Below, one piece after another: positions 55,990-63,934 of a stretch of DNA of 64,000 nucleotides. The notes below the pieces were generated by a model that worked only from the letters and a program-made list of their open reading frames with translations, was not told where the DNA came from and ran no database searches. Source of the DNA: Sulfuritalea sp. (GTDB lineage: Bacteria; Pseudomonadota; Gammaproteobacteria; Burkholderiales; Rhodocyclaceae); contig JALHPU010000019.1 in the NCBI GenBank assembly GCA_022842325.1, positions 22,123-86,122 on the forward strand. Reading direction: 5' to 3'. The translations under genes and the position numbers were made by a program. Position 1 is the stretch's first letter; every line of letters begins with the position of its first letter.

Positions 55990-57657
55990 ATGTCCGACCG
56001 TCACTTCGCGCACTGGCCCAAGGGCCTGCCACGGCACATGAGCGTGCCCGAGACCGACCTGTTCTACAACGTCGAGGTCTCGGCGCGGCGCTTCCCCAGC
56101 AAGCCCTACCTGGTGTTCTACGACACGCAGATCACCTTTGCCGAATTCAAGGACGAAGCCGAGCGCATCGCCGGCTGGCTGGAAAAGCAGGGCGTGAAAA
56201 AGGGCGACCGCGTGCTGCTCTACATGCAGAACAGCCCGCAGTTCGTGTTGGCTTATTACGGCATCCTGCGCGCCAATGCCGTGGTGGTGCCGGTCAATCC
56301 GATGAACATGACGACCGAGTTGCGGCATTACGTCAGCGACAGCGGCGCCAAGGTGGCCATCGTCGCCCAGGACATCTTCCCGCAGATGCAGCCGCTGCTC
56401 GGCGCGGGTGAAGGCCAGGGCCTGCAGCAGATTCTGGTCGCGGCCTACTCCGACTATCTGAAGGCCGAGACCGACCTCAAGGTGCCCGATTTCGTCAAGG
56501 CGCCGCGGCAGGCCCTCACCCAGCCCGGCGTCACGCTTTGGTCAGACGCGCTGGCGCAAAAGCTGCAACCCGGCTCGATCACGGTCGGCCCCGACGACCT
56601 CTGCGTGATGCCCTACACCTCGGGCACCACCGGCCATCCCAAGGGCTGCATGCACACCCACCGCACGGTGATGCACACCATGATGGCCGGCTACCAGTGG
56701 TTCGGCATCCAGCAGGACGCGGTTTATCTCGCGGTACTGCCCTTCTTCCACGTCACCGGCATGCAGGGCAGCATGAGCGGCCCGCTGCAGGCGGGATCGA
56801 CGGTAGTGCTGCTGCCGCGCTGGGATCGCGACGCCGCGGCGCAGTGCATCGCGCGCTACGGCGTGACCTCGTGGACCTCGATCCCGACCATGGTGATCGA
56901 CTTCCTGATGAATCCCAAGCTCGGCGACTACGACCTGTCCTCGATCAGCCGCATGAGCGGCGGCGGCGCGGCGATGCCGGAAGCCATCGCGCAGAAGCTG
57001 CTCGACATGGGCATCACTTACGTCGAGGGCTACGGCCTCTCGGAAACCATCGCCCCATCGCACATCAACCCGCCCGACCGGGCCAGGAAGCAGTGCCTCG
57101 GCATCCCGATTTTCGACGTCGAATCCATGGTGGTCGACCCGAACACCTTCGCGGAACTGCCGGCCAACGAAGTCGGCGAGATCCTCACGCGCGGTCCGCA
57201 GATGTTCAAGGGCTACTGGAACAACCCGGAAGCCACGCGCAATGCCTTCGTCGAGTTGGACGGCAAAAACTGGTTCCGCACCGGCGACCTCGGCATCGTC
57301 GACGAGGACGGCTACTTCTTCATGGTCGACCGTCTCAAGCGCATGATCAACGCCTCCGGCTTCAAGGTCTGGCCGGCCGAAGTCGAAGCCCTGATGTACC
57401 AGCACCCGGCGATCCAGGAAGCCTGCGTGATCGGCACCAAAGACCCGCATCGCGGCGAGACCGTCAAGGCCATCGTGGTGATCAAGGAAGCCCAGCGCGG
57501 CAAGATCACCGAGCTGGAGATCGTCGACTGGGCCCACGCCAACATGGCCGCCTACAAGTCGCCGCGCATCGTCGAGTTCGTCGAGTCCCTGCCCAAGTCC
57601 GCCACCGGCAAGGTGATGTGGCGCGCGCTGCAGGAAAAGGAAGCGGCAGGGGCCTGA
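55990..57657 (+). CDS. Acyl-CoA ligase (AMP-forming)
   Basis: Activates a carboxylic acid to its CoA thioester. The 555 residues have the AMP-binding P-loop YTSGTTGHPKGC (about 211-222), YGLSETIAPSH, the RTGDLG motif (about 426-431) and the C-terminal catalytic lysine in KSATGKVMWRAL. The substrate is probably a medium- or long-chain acid taken up by the Liv-type importer. ATG 55990 is set by the repeat's GGAGG. It is the last gene of the catabolic locus. Confidence 0.95.
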   Translation: MSDRHFAHWPKGLPRHMSVPETDLFYNVEVSARRFPSKPYLVFYDTQITFAEFKDEAERIAGWLEKQGVKKGDRVLLYMQNSPQFVLAYYGILRANAVVVPVNPMNMTTELRHYVSDSGAKVAIVAQDIFPQMQPLLGAGEGQGLQQILVAAYSDYLKAETDLKVPDFVKAPRQALTQPGVTLWSDALAQKLQPGSITVGPDDLCVMPYTSGTTGHPKGCMHTHRTVMHTMMAGYQWFGIQQDAVYLAVLPFFHVTGMQGSMSGPLQAGSTVVLLPRWDRDAAAQCIARYGVTSWTSIPTMVIDFLMNPKLGDYDLSSISRMSGGGAAMPEAIAQKLLDMGITYVEGYGLSETIAPSHINPPDRARKQCLGIPIFDVESMVVDPNTFAELPANEVGEILTRGPQMFKGYWNNPEATRNAFVELDGKNWFRTGDLGIVDEDGYFFMVDRLKRMINASGFKVWPAEVEALMYQHPAIQEACVIGTKDPHRGETVKAIVVIKEAQRGKITELEIVDWAHANMAAYKSPRIVEFVESLPKSATGKVMWRALQEKEAAGA

Positions 57658-58021
57658 AGCCCCCCGCGCGGCGGCCGCCGCCGTCGCATTCCGCAAACCA
57701 CCGTGCCACCAGCGCCGACTCTTGCGGCGCCGGCGGCACTCGCTTGCAATAATGCGGGATAAATCGTTAAATCCCAGACGGGTAGGCTGACCGGTCTCAA
57801 ATCGACACTGTGTAGCAGTCGGCATACAGCCCTTCAGCGCTACCGTAACTCCCCAGCTTTGCGGTGATCCAGAATGCGCCGTTTTAGGTGCTACTAAATT
57901 TTTGCTAAGGCGTTGATGAATAATGCAATGTCGTATTTCGGCGGCGTGTACTTCGTCCTAATTGACGGGTTGTTTTACGTCATGATGGAAAGCAACCGGT
58001 CATTAGTGAGTCACACTTTAC
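57658..58021. other. Spacer between the catabolic locus and array 2
   Basis: It contains one reverse 22-base repeat copy (57699) and an AT-richer stretch (57870-58015) ending in the array head context. No gene or convincing terminator is seen. Confidence 0.45.
57699..57720 (-). repeat. Dispersed 22-base repeat, reverse copy
   Basis: CACCGTGCCACCAGCGCCGACT: 19 of 22 bases match. It lies just outside array 2. Confidence 0.75.
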
Positions 58022-58028
58022 GTTGGGG
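58022..58028 (+). other. Head core site of cassette array 2 (attI-like)
   Basis: GTTGGGG in GTCACACTTTACGTTGGGG, the same right-hand context as the array 1 head. No attC arm lies upstream. Confidence 0.65.
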
Positions 58029-58107
58029 CTCAAAAGCATGACCCCGTCCTGCGGTTCGCGTTTCGTGCTTCGCCGTGCTGAGTGGTGTCCGCTCGCGGCA
58101 TCGCAGC

Positions 58108-58129
58108 CGCCGTGCCGCCAGCGCCGACT
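58108..58129 (-). repeat. Dispersed 22-base repeat in array 2
   Basis: One mismatch, ACTTT subtype. Located between the array head and the first internal core site (58170). Confidence 0.85.
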
Positions 58130-58169
58130 TTCGCTCTCTCACCATAGTCGCGCACAGCTTACCTCAAAC

Positions 58170-58176
58170 GTTGGGC
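58170..58176 (+). other. attC right-end core site without a clear left arm
   Basis: CTTACCTCAAACGTTGGGC resembles the attC 3' end (TTACCTTGAACGTTGGGC). The left arm is degenerate or lost. It pairs with GCCCAAC at 58674. Confidence 0.55.
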
Positions 58177-58256
58177 GTCTTAGCACATGAGCATCTCCAC
58201 CGGCCATCATCACTCGCTTTCCCACAGGGCTTCGGCGTTGCTCTGCCTGCTTTCGT

Positions 58257-58278
58257 CGCCGTGTCGCCAGCGCCGACT
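58257..58278 (-). repeat. Dispersed 22-base repeat in array 2
   Basis: Perfect reverse copy, ACTTT subtype; left partner of the copy at 58526. Confidence 0.92.
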
Positions 58279-58525
58279 TTCCGCGCCCGCTCCACGAAGC
58301 GTCGAGATCGTGGTGCAGTCCGCCACGTTTCTGGAATCGCCTTCGCATCTCGGACGGCAGAAAAAGCCAGTTAGTTTTGGCTGCGCGCCTGAGGGCGCGA
58401 AGACGGTGCCGCGTGTCGCTCGTGGCCCATCCAACGCTCGGTGCCGCACTGACGACCGCATGGAAATCAAAGTGTGCCGCCGTGCCACTCTTTCGCGCCG
58501 CTCATTCTTGGCGGTGCGCCGTGGT

Positions 58526-58547
58526 CGCCGTCTCGCCAGCGCCGACT
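58526..58547 (-). repeat. Dispersed 22-base repeat in array 2
   Basis: One mismatch, ACTCTT subtype; right partner of 58257, 269 bases apart. Confidence 0.9.
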
Positions 58548-58673
58548 CTTCTCCACTGGTAGTCGCTTGCAGCCGTCGCGCTCTGTTTCATCCGCCGTTG
58601 TTCTTTCGCGTCTCAGGGTCCGTCGTCGCGCTCCAGTCGGGCAGCGGCATCGCCATCCAAGACGCCCAACCCG

Positions 58674-58734
58674 TCGGTCAACACGGACGCTGCGCGATAA
58701 AGCCGCGCAGCGCCGGTTACCTAGAACGTTGGGG
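58674..58734 (+). other. attC site of array 2 (a)
   Basis: A 61-base site, GCCCAAC to GTTGGGG, with the GCTGCGCG hairpin. Confidence 0.92.
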
Positions 58735-58742
58735 GTCATATC

Positions 58743-59192
58743 GTGCCGCTACCTGAGCGATTCGAGGACTATTGTTGGCACGACAATGCTATTCATGGGC
58801 TTCGCATCGTCGAAGGGGACGATGGGTGCAGTAGCGACCTCATTCTGGACATCGACTTCATCCTTGAATGGTTGGCGCCACAAGGAGACGACAACGCATT
58901 CGGGTTCAAAGTCGCTCCAGCGAATCTCACGTTTCATGAAGTTACAGACTTGGTGGTTTCTGTTGATTATGCCGCGTCCACTGCGGCGCTTCAGCCCATG
59001 ACAATTCACGAAATTCATAGGGAGGTTATCACCTACCCGAACGGCCACTCGTCGTTTAATTGGAAGGTTGAAATCAACTGGCCTCGAAACAGCTTCATTT
59101 CCTTCCGCTCCAGTGGCTTCACTCAGGTGTTGAGGGCAGAACCCATTGTCTCAGGCGCGCAGTATTTGTCGCCTTCGCAGAGAGCGCATTGA
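58743..59192 (+). CDS. Cassette gene: hypothetical protein
   Basis: No family is recognised with confidence. The 149 residues from GTG 58743 (9 bases after the attC core) are acidic at the N-terminus (MPLPERFEDYCWHDNAIHGLRI). The beta-sheet-rich domain contains LILDIDFILEWL and FRSSGF; the fold resembles small immunity-type proteins in style only. Low GC relative to core genes. Confidence 0.65.
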   Translation: MPLPERFEDYCWHDNAIHGLRIVEGDDGCSSDLILDIDFILEWLAPQGDDNAFGFKVAPANLTFHEVTDLVVSVDYAASTAALQPMTIHEIHREVITYPNGHSSFNWKVEINWPRNSFISFRSSGFTQVLRAEPIVSGAQYLSPSQRAH

Positions 59193-59193
59193 C

Positions 59194-59262
59194 CCCCAAC
59201 CCATCATTCCACCGGACCTTGCGCATAAAGCCGCGCAAGCCCGGTGAATTCAAACGTTGGGC
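59194..59262 (+). other. attC site of array 2 (b)
   Basis: A 69-base site, CCCCAAC to GTTGGGC, with a TTGCGC/GCGCAA hairpin subtype. It complements the cassette's starting core GTTGGGG. Confidence 0.92.
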
Positions 59263-59304
59263 CCTGCGAATTGACGCGACTGCCCCAGAGGATCAATAGT
59301 AGTC

Positions 59305-59760
59305 ATGCCCTTCACCGTTGAACTCATTCCCGAAGACGTGGTTACCAATGGCGTGTTGTCGCGCTATTCAAGGTATAGCGAGGGTGGGGGGTGGTATTAC
59401 CCCGGCTTTAGCAAATGGGTCGTTAACCACGAGCGAAACGCCCGGATGGCGATTGTCTCGCGCATTGGTGGCGCCAGCGGCCCCTACGACGGAACGACCG
59501 AAACCGACGGCTTCGCGCTGTTCTGGGGTGACCATGTAATAGGCGTATACGCCGATCCCTTGGAAGAAGCCTTCCCCCCCAGTGGCCCGGAGATGAACTG
59601 GCGAGTGCATCGCCTGCAACTGTCCGATGCCTTGCAGGCACGACAAGGCGAAGTGATAGATCTGGTCCGGGAAGCGTTTCGCGCCATAGGCCGTTTTTCC
59701 AACGGCGATCAGTACGCTGCCGTCAATGTTCAATTCGATCTGCCCGGCCTGAAGGATTGA
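59305..59760 (+). CDS. Cassette gene: hypothetical protein
   Basis: A 151-residue soluble alpha/beta protein with no recognised domain. Notable segments are GGGWYYPGFSKWVVNHERNARMAIV and TDGFALFWGDHVIGVYADPL. ATG 59305 lies 42 bases after the core site. Confidence 0.65.
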   Translation: MPFTVELIPEDVVTNGVLSRYSRYSEGGGWYYPGFSKWVVNHERNARMAIVSRIGGASGPYDGTTETDGFALFWGDHVIGVYADPLEEAFPPSGPEMNWRVHRLQLSDALQARQGEVIDLVREAFRAIGRFSNGDQYAAVNVQFDLPGLKD

Positions 59761-59781
59761 TTGATGCGTCAAGGGAGCATG

Positions 59782-59852
59782 GCCCAACCCATCCATCAAC
59801 CCGGACGCTGCGCGATGAAGCCGCGCAGCGCCGGTTATGTCAGACGTTGGGC
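59782..59852 (+). other. attC site of array 2 (c)
   Basis: A 71-base site, GCCCAAC to GTTGGGC, of the CCATCCATCAA subtype. Confidence 0.93.
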
Positions 59853-59863
59853 CCCATAAAACC

Positions 59864-60139
59864 ATGGAGTTTCGCTACCCGCTTCCTGCCAGTCTTGCCG
59901 CTCAGGCTTCATCGTTCCAAGAGTTCGCGAACGGTGGCGCTCAGTGTCATGCCCAGGTGGCGGGCGGAGCCATATTCAGCGGCCTCCTGATTTCTGACGC
60001 AAAGGCAATCATTGCCATGCGCGGGCACAAAGAGCTCCCATTCACACTCGGCTCCGTTGAACGGTTGTTTCAAACCGCTGACGACCTTTCTCCTACAGAG
60101 CGGGGTGGCTGGCAGTTCTTCGACGAATGGAGGCAGTAG
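59864..60139 (+). CDS. Cassette gene: small hypothetical protein
   Basis: The 91 residues from ATG 59864 contain GAIFSGLLISDAKAIIAMRGH. No family is recognised. It begins 11 bases after the core site, and its orientation agrees with the array. Confidence 0.6.
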   Translation: MEFRYPLPASLAAQASSFQEFANGGAQCHAQVAGGAIFSGLLISDAKAIIAMRGHKELPFTLGSVERLFQTADDLSPTERGGWQFFDEWRQ

Positions 60140-60233
60140 CGTTGTCCACCGCAAACCCCATCAAAGCATTGCCACGTTCGTCATGCTTGGTGCCGTGCCG
60201 GCCGCCTCGGCATATAGCATTTGCCGCAATGGG

Positions 60234-60304
60234 GCCCAACCCATCCATCAACCCGGACGCTGCGCGATGAAGCCGCGCAGCGCCGGTTATGTCAGACGTT
60301 GGGG
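60234..60304 (+). other. attC site of array 2 (d)
   Basis: A 71-base site, GCCCAAC to GTTGGGG, nearly identical to the previous site. Confidence 0.93.
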
Positions 60305-60707
60305 CCCGTAAGCCAATGTCCTTTACTCAAGCGCTTCCAATAGTTTCGGCTGCCGCGTCAGCGCGAGTTTGGGCGCCCGTGCTTTCTGCTTGCCTGCTGC
60401 CGCGCGCGTCGCGAACTCCGGCTTCTGCCTTTCCTGCTTCTCGGGTTCGCCGGTGGCCTACTGTGCTCCGCAGTCGCTTGCCTTCGCTTGCCGCGCTGAC
60501 GCTCGCGTTCTCCTCGCTCGGTAATTCGGTTTGCCGCGCCCGCCCAATTCCGGGCCGCGCTCGCCGTGTTGCCAGCGCCGACTTTCAGCAACCCAAGGTA
60601 CTACCTGTGGTCGGTTCAAGTCCGTCACTCTTTGTGCCCTCTGCCGGTAGCCGGGTGGGCGCGCCTCGCGCTCTTTGGCCGCATCACCGTGTCACCTCGG
60701 GTTCGTT
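60305..60707. other. ORF-less cassette 2 of array 2
   Basis: No credible gene is seen. It is pyrimidine-rich on the plus strand (many TTCGC and CTTGC strings) and holds one 22-base repeat at 60562. The ORFs that cross it run through the attC sites and look like shadows. Confidence 0.65.
60562..60583 (-). repeat. Dispersed 22-base repeat in array 2
   Basis: One mismatch, ACTTT subtype. Confidence 0.9.
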
Positions 60708-60794
60708 CCCCAACCCGCCGGTCAACCTCGCTCCCTTCGGTCGCTGGACGCTGCGCGATGAAGCCGCGCAGCGCCGGTTACCTGCACGTTGGGC
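60708..60794 (+). other. attC site of array 2 (e), long subtype
   Basis: An 87-base site, CCCCAAC to GTTGGGC, with the extra CTCCCTTCGG segment. It complements its cassette's starting GTTGGGG. Confidence 0.93.
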
Positions 60795-60830
60795 ATCACA
60801 CCAGCCTGCTCCTGACCATTGGAAACTGAA

Positions 60831-61340
60831 ATGCTGAGCGACCATCTGTGCGACGGTAGGTTTAGCCTGAACGGCATTGTCTTAGCCAGCACTGTAGGAG
60901 TTGGAACCCAAGATTCGTTCTTGACGGTTGGCGCGTTAGAGCGACGCTACTTCCTGACGCTGGACTTTTTCACTCCTCGGGTGTTCTTCTTGAGCGACAA
61001 CGAAACTCTTATCAACGGAGCGCGCTACGAACTTAAAGGCCCAAGGGTTGCGAGTCTCAGCCATGGTCCGCTAGGTCATCCCGGTGATGGCGAATACGAT
61101 CGGTGGGACTTTTCTGAGATTGCCCTTTCTTTTCAATTCACACGCCACACGCTATCCGTAACACTTGAGGGAGTGTCTGAACTTGGTACGTCGGGTTCTG
61201 CCGGAGTAAAGAAACCGCTTCCTACGCAATCAACTCATGTTGCCTTTGTCGTTTATCGTCCGAGAATGAAGGAGTTCCTGCGAATGATTGATTCAGGCTG
61301 GTCGTACTTCGAGAAACGCCTAGAAACTTTTCCGACCTAA
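60831..61340 (+). CDS. Cassette gene: hypothetical protein
   Basis: A 169-residue beta-rich soluble protein with no recognised family; LERRYFLTLDFFTPRVFFLSDNETLI is a notable stretch. ATG 60831 (MLSDHLCDG) is preferred to the TTG at 60819. Its GC content is well below that of the neighbours. Confidence 0.65.
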   Translation: MLSDHLCDGRFSLNGIVLASTVGVGTQDSFLTVGALERRYFLTLDFFTPRVFFLSDNETLINGARYELKGPRVASLSHGPLGHPGDGEYDRWDFSEIALSFQFTRHTLSVTLEGVSELGTSGSAGVKKPLPTQSTHVAFVVYRPRMKEFLRMIDSGWSYFEKRLETFPT

Positions 61341-61384
61341 CAGTAGTTTCTTGGCGGTTTAGCCTATAACAACGGAGACCATAT

Positions 61385-61451
61385 GCCCAACCCATCATTC
61401 CACCGGACCTGCGCGAAAAGCCGCGCAGGCCGGTGAATTCAGACGTTAGCC
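61385..61451 (+). other. attC site of array 2 (f)
   Basis: A 67-base site, GCCCAAC to GTTAGCC, of the same CCTGCGCG subtype as 25029. Confidence 0.93.
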
Positions 61452-61461
61452 CGCCCGACAC

Positions 61462-61986
61462 ATGAACTCGTGGCTTGAACTTGAAGGACGATTTCGTGCT
61501 CTCGCTCCATCACTCGCCCATTGCCGCATTGATGCTCAGTGGGGTGCTGCCGGTGAGTATTGGCGCATAGCAGGCAGCGCCACCAGTCCTATCACTACAG
61601 AGTACGAAATTCTTTCAACAATGGCCGGCCAGCTGCTGCAGCGGGTGTTGAGTGAGAGAATTGAAAGTGAGCAGATTCTTCTGGCAATCCAAAACCCCAA
61701 AATTCGGTGGTACAACGCACTCAAGCTTAAGAGTCCGCAGTTTGGCCATGAAAATTACGCTCAGCAAATTAACGAAGACGGAACATCCGCGGGTTTCATA
61801 TTCATGGGCAGCGTTAGTCAAATCGCTGAGGCATCAGCCAATCTATGTCTCGCGTTCCAAGTGTCCCATCCAATAATTGAGCGTCCAAGTCGTTGGCAGT
61901 GGCTGCATGAGAACTACATCCGGGCACTTATTATTGGCGCCGTGCTTGCTCTTGTCGGTGCCGTTGTAAAGACGCTCATAGCGTGA
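61462..61986 (+). CDS. Cassette gene: tail-anchored membrane protein, unknown function
   Basis: The 174 residues comprise a soluble helical N-terminal part (1-145) and a single C-terminal membrane helix (about 152-172, ALIIGAVLALVGAVVKTLIA). ATG 61462 is 11 bases after the core site. No family is recognised. Confidence 0.68.
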   Translation: MNSWLELEGRFRALAPSLAHCRIDAQWGAAGEYWRIAGSATSPITTEYEILSTMAGQLLQRVLSERIESEQILLAIQNPKIRWYNALKLKSPQFGHENYAQQINEDGTSAGFIFMGSVSQIAEASANLCLAFQVSHPIIERPSRWQWLHENYIRALIIGAVLALVGAVVKTLIA

Positions 61987-61990
61987 GTCG

Positions 61991-62061
61991 GGCTAACCCA
62001 TCCATCAACGCGGACGCTGCGCGATGAAGCCGCGCAGCGCCGGTTATGTCAGACGTTGGGG
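61991..62061 (+). other. attC site of array 2 (g)
   Basis: A 71-base site, GGCTAAC to GTTGGGG. The unusual left core GGCTAAC is the exact complement of this cassette's starting core GTTAGCC. Confidence 0.93.
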
Positions 62062-62064
62062 CTC

Positions 62065-62313
62065 ATGAGTCGTCGCGCCAGCCTCACGCCATTGGAATTC
62101 CAAGTTGCCATCGCTATGACGAAGGCTGCGGAAATCATGGACAACAAAGCAGTCGAGGGCGTGAAACTTAGAAAACGTCTCATCGGCCTAGATTTGTGGA
62201 AGCCCGAAATTGATGATCCCCTGCTTGACCAATACATCCGCGGCGTCTCAGATCTTGATGTCCTGGCAAATACCATCCGGGAACGCATCGCCAAAGACGG
62301 AGAGGAAAGTTGA
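62065..62313 (+). CDS. Cassette gene: small hypothetical protein
   Basis: An 82-residue helical protein (MSRRASLTPLEFQVAIAMTK, then KLRKRLIGLDLWKPEIDDPLL). ATG 62065 is preferred over TTG 62056, which lies inside the core site. No family is recognised. Confidence 0.62.
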   Translation: MSRRASLTPLEFQVAIAMTKAAEIMDNKAVEGVKLRKRLIGLDLWKPEIDDPLLDQYIRGVSDLDVLANTIRERIAKDGEES

Positions 62314-62552
62314 AATGCGGCCCGTCAATCATTGGCTAGCGCCAGAGGGCGCAAAACCGAAACCCATTGAGTGCTGCCGTCATCGCCCATCCTTGGCCAA
62401 AAACAAAGCGCAGGGCGCACTTGGCTCATGGGCAGTGTTTTCGTGCGGCCCTTCCGTGAGTCGTCGCACGTCGGCGGCTTCGTTGTTCGCTGCTGCTTCG
62501 CCTGGTGCCGCTTCGGTCGGGTGGGAGGCTTCTTCCCCTCGTACCGTTTTGG

Positions 62553-62622
62553 CCCCAACCCGGCTGTCAACACGGACGCTGCGCGATGAAGCCGCGCAGC
62601 GCCGGTTACATTCACGTTGGGC
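62553..62622 (+). other. attC site of array 2 (h)
   Basis: A 70-base site, CCCCAAC to GTTGGGC, complementing its cassette's starting core GTTGGGG. Confidence 0.93.
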
Positions 62623-62668
62623 CCCGTAAGATCGTGGATAGCTGGCCCGCTCCTGCGTAAGGCTTTGC

Positions 62669-62690
62669 CGCCGTGTTGCCAGCGCCGACT
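62669..62690 (-). repeat. Dispersed 22-base repeat in array 2
   Basis: One mismatch, ACTTT subtype; left partner of 62934. Confidence 0.9.
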
Positions 62691-62933
62691 TTCATTGCTC
62701 CTCCCGCCGCCGTGCCTTCGGTAACTTCAGTTCTTGCTCCCGCATTCCCTCGCGTTCATCGTTTGCAGTATGCTGTCGGCGTCATGTCGCGTACATCTTT
62801 TCCTTCACCCATGTCGCCGCCCAACGCTCCGGTTTCGGCTGAGTTCGCTCCTTCGGTTGCCTCTCCCGTTGGCTCGGCAAAGATCGGTCGGCTTGGCGCT
62901 GTCGGCCAGTTCAATCGCTTCCTCTCGGTTGCT

Positions 62934-62955
62934 CGCCGTACCGCCAGCGCCGACT
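62934..62955 (-). repeat. Dispersed 22-base repeat in array 2
   Basis: Two mismatches, ACTCTT subtype; right partner of 62669. Confidence 0.88.
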
Positions 62956-63054
62956 CTTATCCCACGGCTCTAGCTTGCCGTCTCGGCAGCTTCGTTGGTC
63001 AGGTTCGCAGTGTCACCGTCTCGGGGGCGCTTTCTCCCGTCTCACCGCTGCGTG

Positions 63055-63124
63055 GCCCAACCCTGCAGTCAACAGGACGCTGCGCGATAAAGCCGCGCAG
63101 CGCCTGTTACTTTGAACGTTGGGC
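63055..63124 (+). other. attC site of array 2 (i)
   Basis: A 70-base site, GCCCAAC to GTTGGGC, with the GCTGCGCG hairpin. Confidence 0.93.
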
Positions 63125-63203
63125 CTCTCAATCGTGAGCTTTCCCGCTGCCCGCCACTGCTCGCATTCTTGTGCCGTTTCCGTGGCGGTTCTCGCGTCCG
63201 TTT

Positions 63204-63225
63204 CGCCGTGTCGCCAGCGCCGACT
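63204..63225 (-). repeat. Dispersed 22-base repeat in array 2
   Basis: Perfect reverse copy, ACTTT subtype; left partner of 63443. Confidence 0.92.
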
Positions 63226-63442
63226 TTCTGTGCCGGCTCGCAAGTTCGTTGATGTCGCGGCGCTGTCTTCCGCGCTTTGCAATACGTCCGCGCCGCTCGG
63301 ATGGCTGGCAAAGCCAGTCAGTCTTGGCTGCGCGCCTGAGGGCGCGAAAGCGTCGTCGCGTGTCGCTCATCGCGCAGTCCTTGCGCCGTGCCGCGTGGAT
63401 GGTGGAATCAAAGCCGCCGCTTGCCGTGGCGCTCTTCGTGGT

Positions 63443-63464
63443 CGCCGTCTCGCCAGCGCCGACT
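63443..63464 (-). repeat. Dispersed 22-base repeat in array 2
   Basis: One mismatch, ACTCTT subtype; right partner of 63204, 239 bases apart. Confidence 0.9.
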
Positions 63465-63600
63465 CTTGTTCTTTCGCGGTCGCTCGCGGTGTCGGTGCGC
63501 GTTCGCGGTGTCGGTGCGCGTTCGCGAGCCGCTGTGCCGTGCGGCTTTCCGGCGCGTGTCGTGGGGCAGTTGTCGTGCGGCGGCAGTGCTACCGTCAGAG

Positions 63601-63688
63601 GCCCAACCCTGCGGTCAACCTCGCTCCCTTCGGTCGCTGGACGCTGCGCGATGAAGCCGCGCAGCGCCGGTTACCTTGAACGTTGAAG
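63601..63688 (+). other. attC site of array 2 (j), last site, long subtype
   Basis: An 88-base site, GCCCAAC to GTTGAAG, with the CTCCCTTCGG segment. The right core GTTGAA- resembles that of the last site of array 1 (GTTGAAT). Confidence 0.93.
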
Positions 63689-63764
63689 CTGTAGAAAAAC
63701 CCCTTTTTCACTCGCAAAATCCACTACGAATGGCGCGATCCGAATCGCGCCATTCGTCATTTCA
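63689..63764 (+). other. Conserved terminal block of array 2 with hairpin
   Basis: It starts CTGTAGAAAA, then has a perfect 12-base stem GAATGGCGCGAT / ATCGCGCCATTC (63728-63755) with a 4-base loop, then GTCATTTCAT. Homologous to 25096-25168. Confidence 0.8.
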
Positions 63765-63782
63765 TCGATTGAATTTCTGCCG

Positions 63783-63804
63783 CGCCGTGTTGCCAGCGCC
63801 GACT
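63783..63804 (-). repeat. Dispersed 22-base repeat after array 2
   Basis: One mismatch, ACTCTT subtype, followed by GCCTCAGG as in the inverted copy at 25229. Confidence 0.9.
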
Positions 63805-63826
63805 CTTGCCTCAGGTCTGCTACCGC

Positions 63827-63898
63827 CTACTGCGCATACCCGTGATGCGCCAGCTTCTCGATGTTGTGCACCAGACAGAAGGTAAGCAACCGGCAAAG
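63827..63898 (-). pseudogene. C-terminal remnant of a transposase
   Basis: A short open stretch encodes TFCLVHNIEKLAHHGYAQ and a stop, the typical C-terminal end of IS1182/IS5-like transposases. An in-frame stop lies 24 codons upstream, so only the tail survives. Confidence 0.65.
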
Positions 63899-63934
63899 TC
63901 AGATTGACCTCGTCGGTTGAAATGGAGCTGGAAT

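Larger units (their letters stand above)
58177..58673. other. ORF-less cassette 1 of array 2
   Basis: GC-rich DNA with no credible gene on either strand. Two 22-base repeat copies (58257 and 58526) bracket a core that aligns with the one in the cassette at 63125-63600; both contain TTGGCTGCGCGCCTGAGGGC and CGTGTCGCTC. Confidence 0.7.
62623..63054. other. ORF-less cassette 3 of array 2
   Basis: No credible gene on either strand. It is bracketed by 22-base repeats at 62669 (ACTTT subtype) and 62934 (ACTCTT subtype), 265 bases apart. Confidence 0.7.
63125..63600. other. ORF-less cassette 4 of array 2
   Basis: The core between repeats at 63204 and 63443 is homologous to that of ORF-less cassette 1 (58257-58547). 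A short tandem repeat of GTCGGTGCGCGTTCGCG occurs near 63490-63530. No credible gene is seen. Confidence 0.7.

Noticed and set aside
60598..60620. GGTTCAAGTCC, resembling a tRNA T-loop
   Set aside because: The T stem does not pair well and no acceptor, D or anticodon arm can be built around it.
60289..60837. Plus-strand open frame of 182 codons across ORF-less cassette 2
   Set aside because: It starts inside one attC, reads through the next attC and lacks conserved character.
63119..63679. Plus-strand open frame of 186 codons across the last cassette
   Set aside because: It begins inside an attC core site and ends inside the next attC, is Arg/Ser/Ala-rich and includes the dispersed repeats. 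Treated as an ORF-less cassette.
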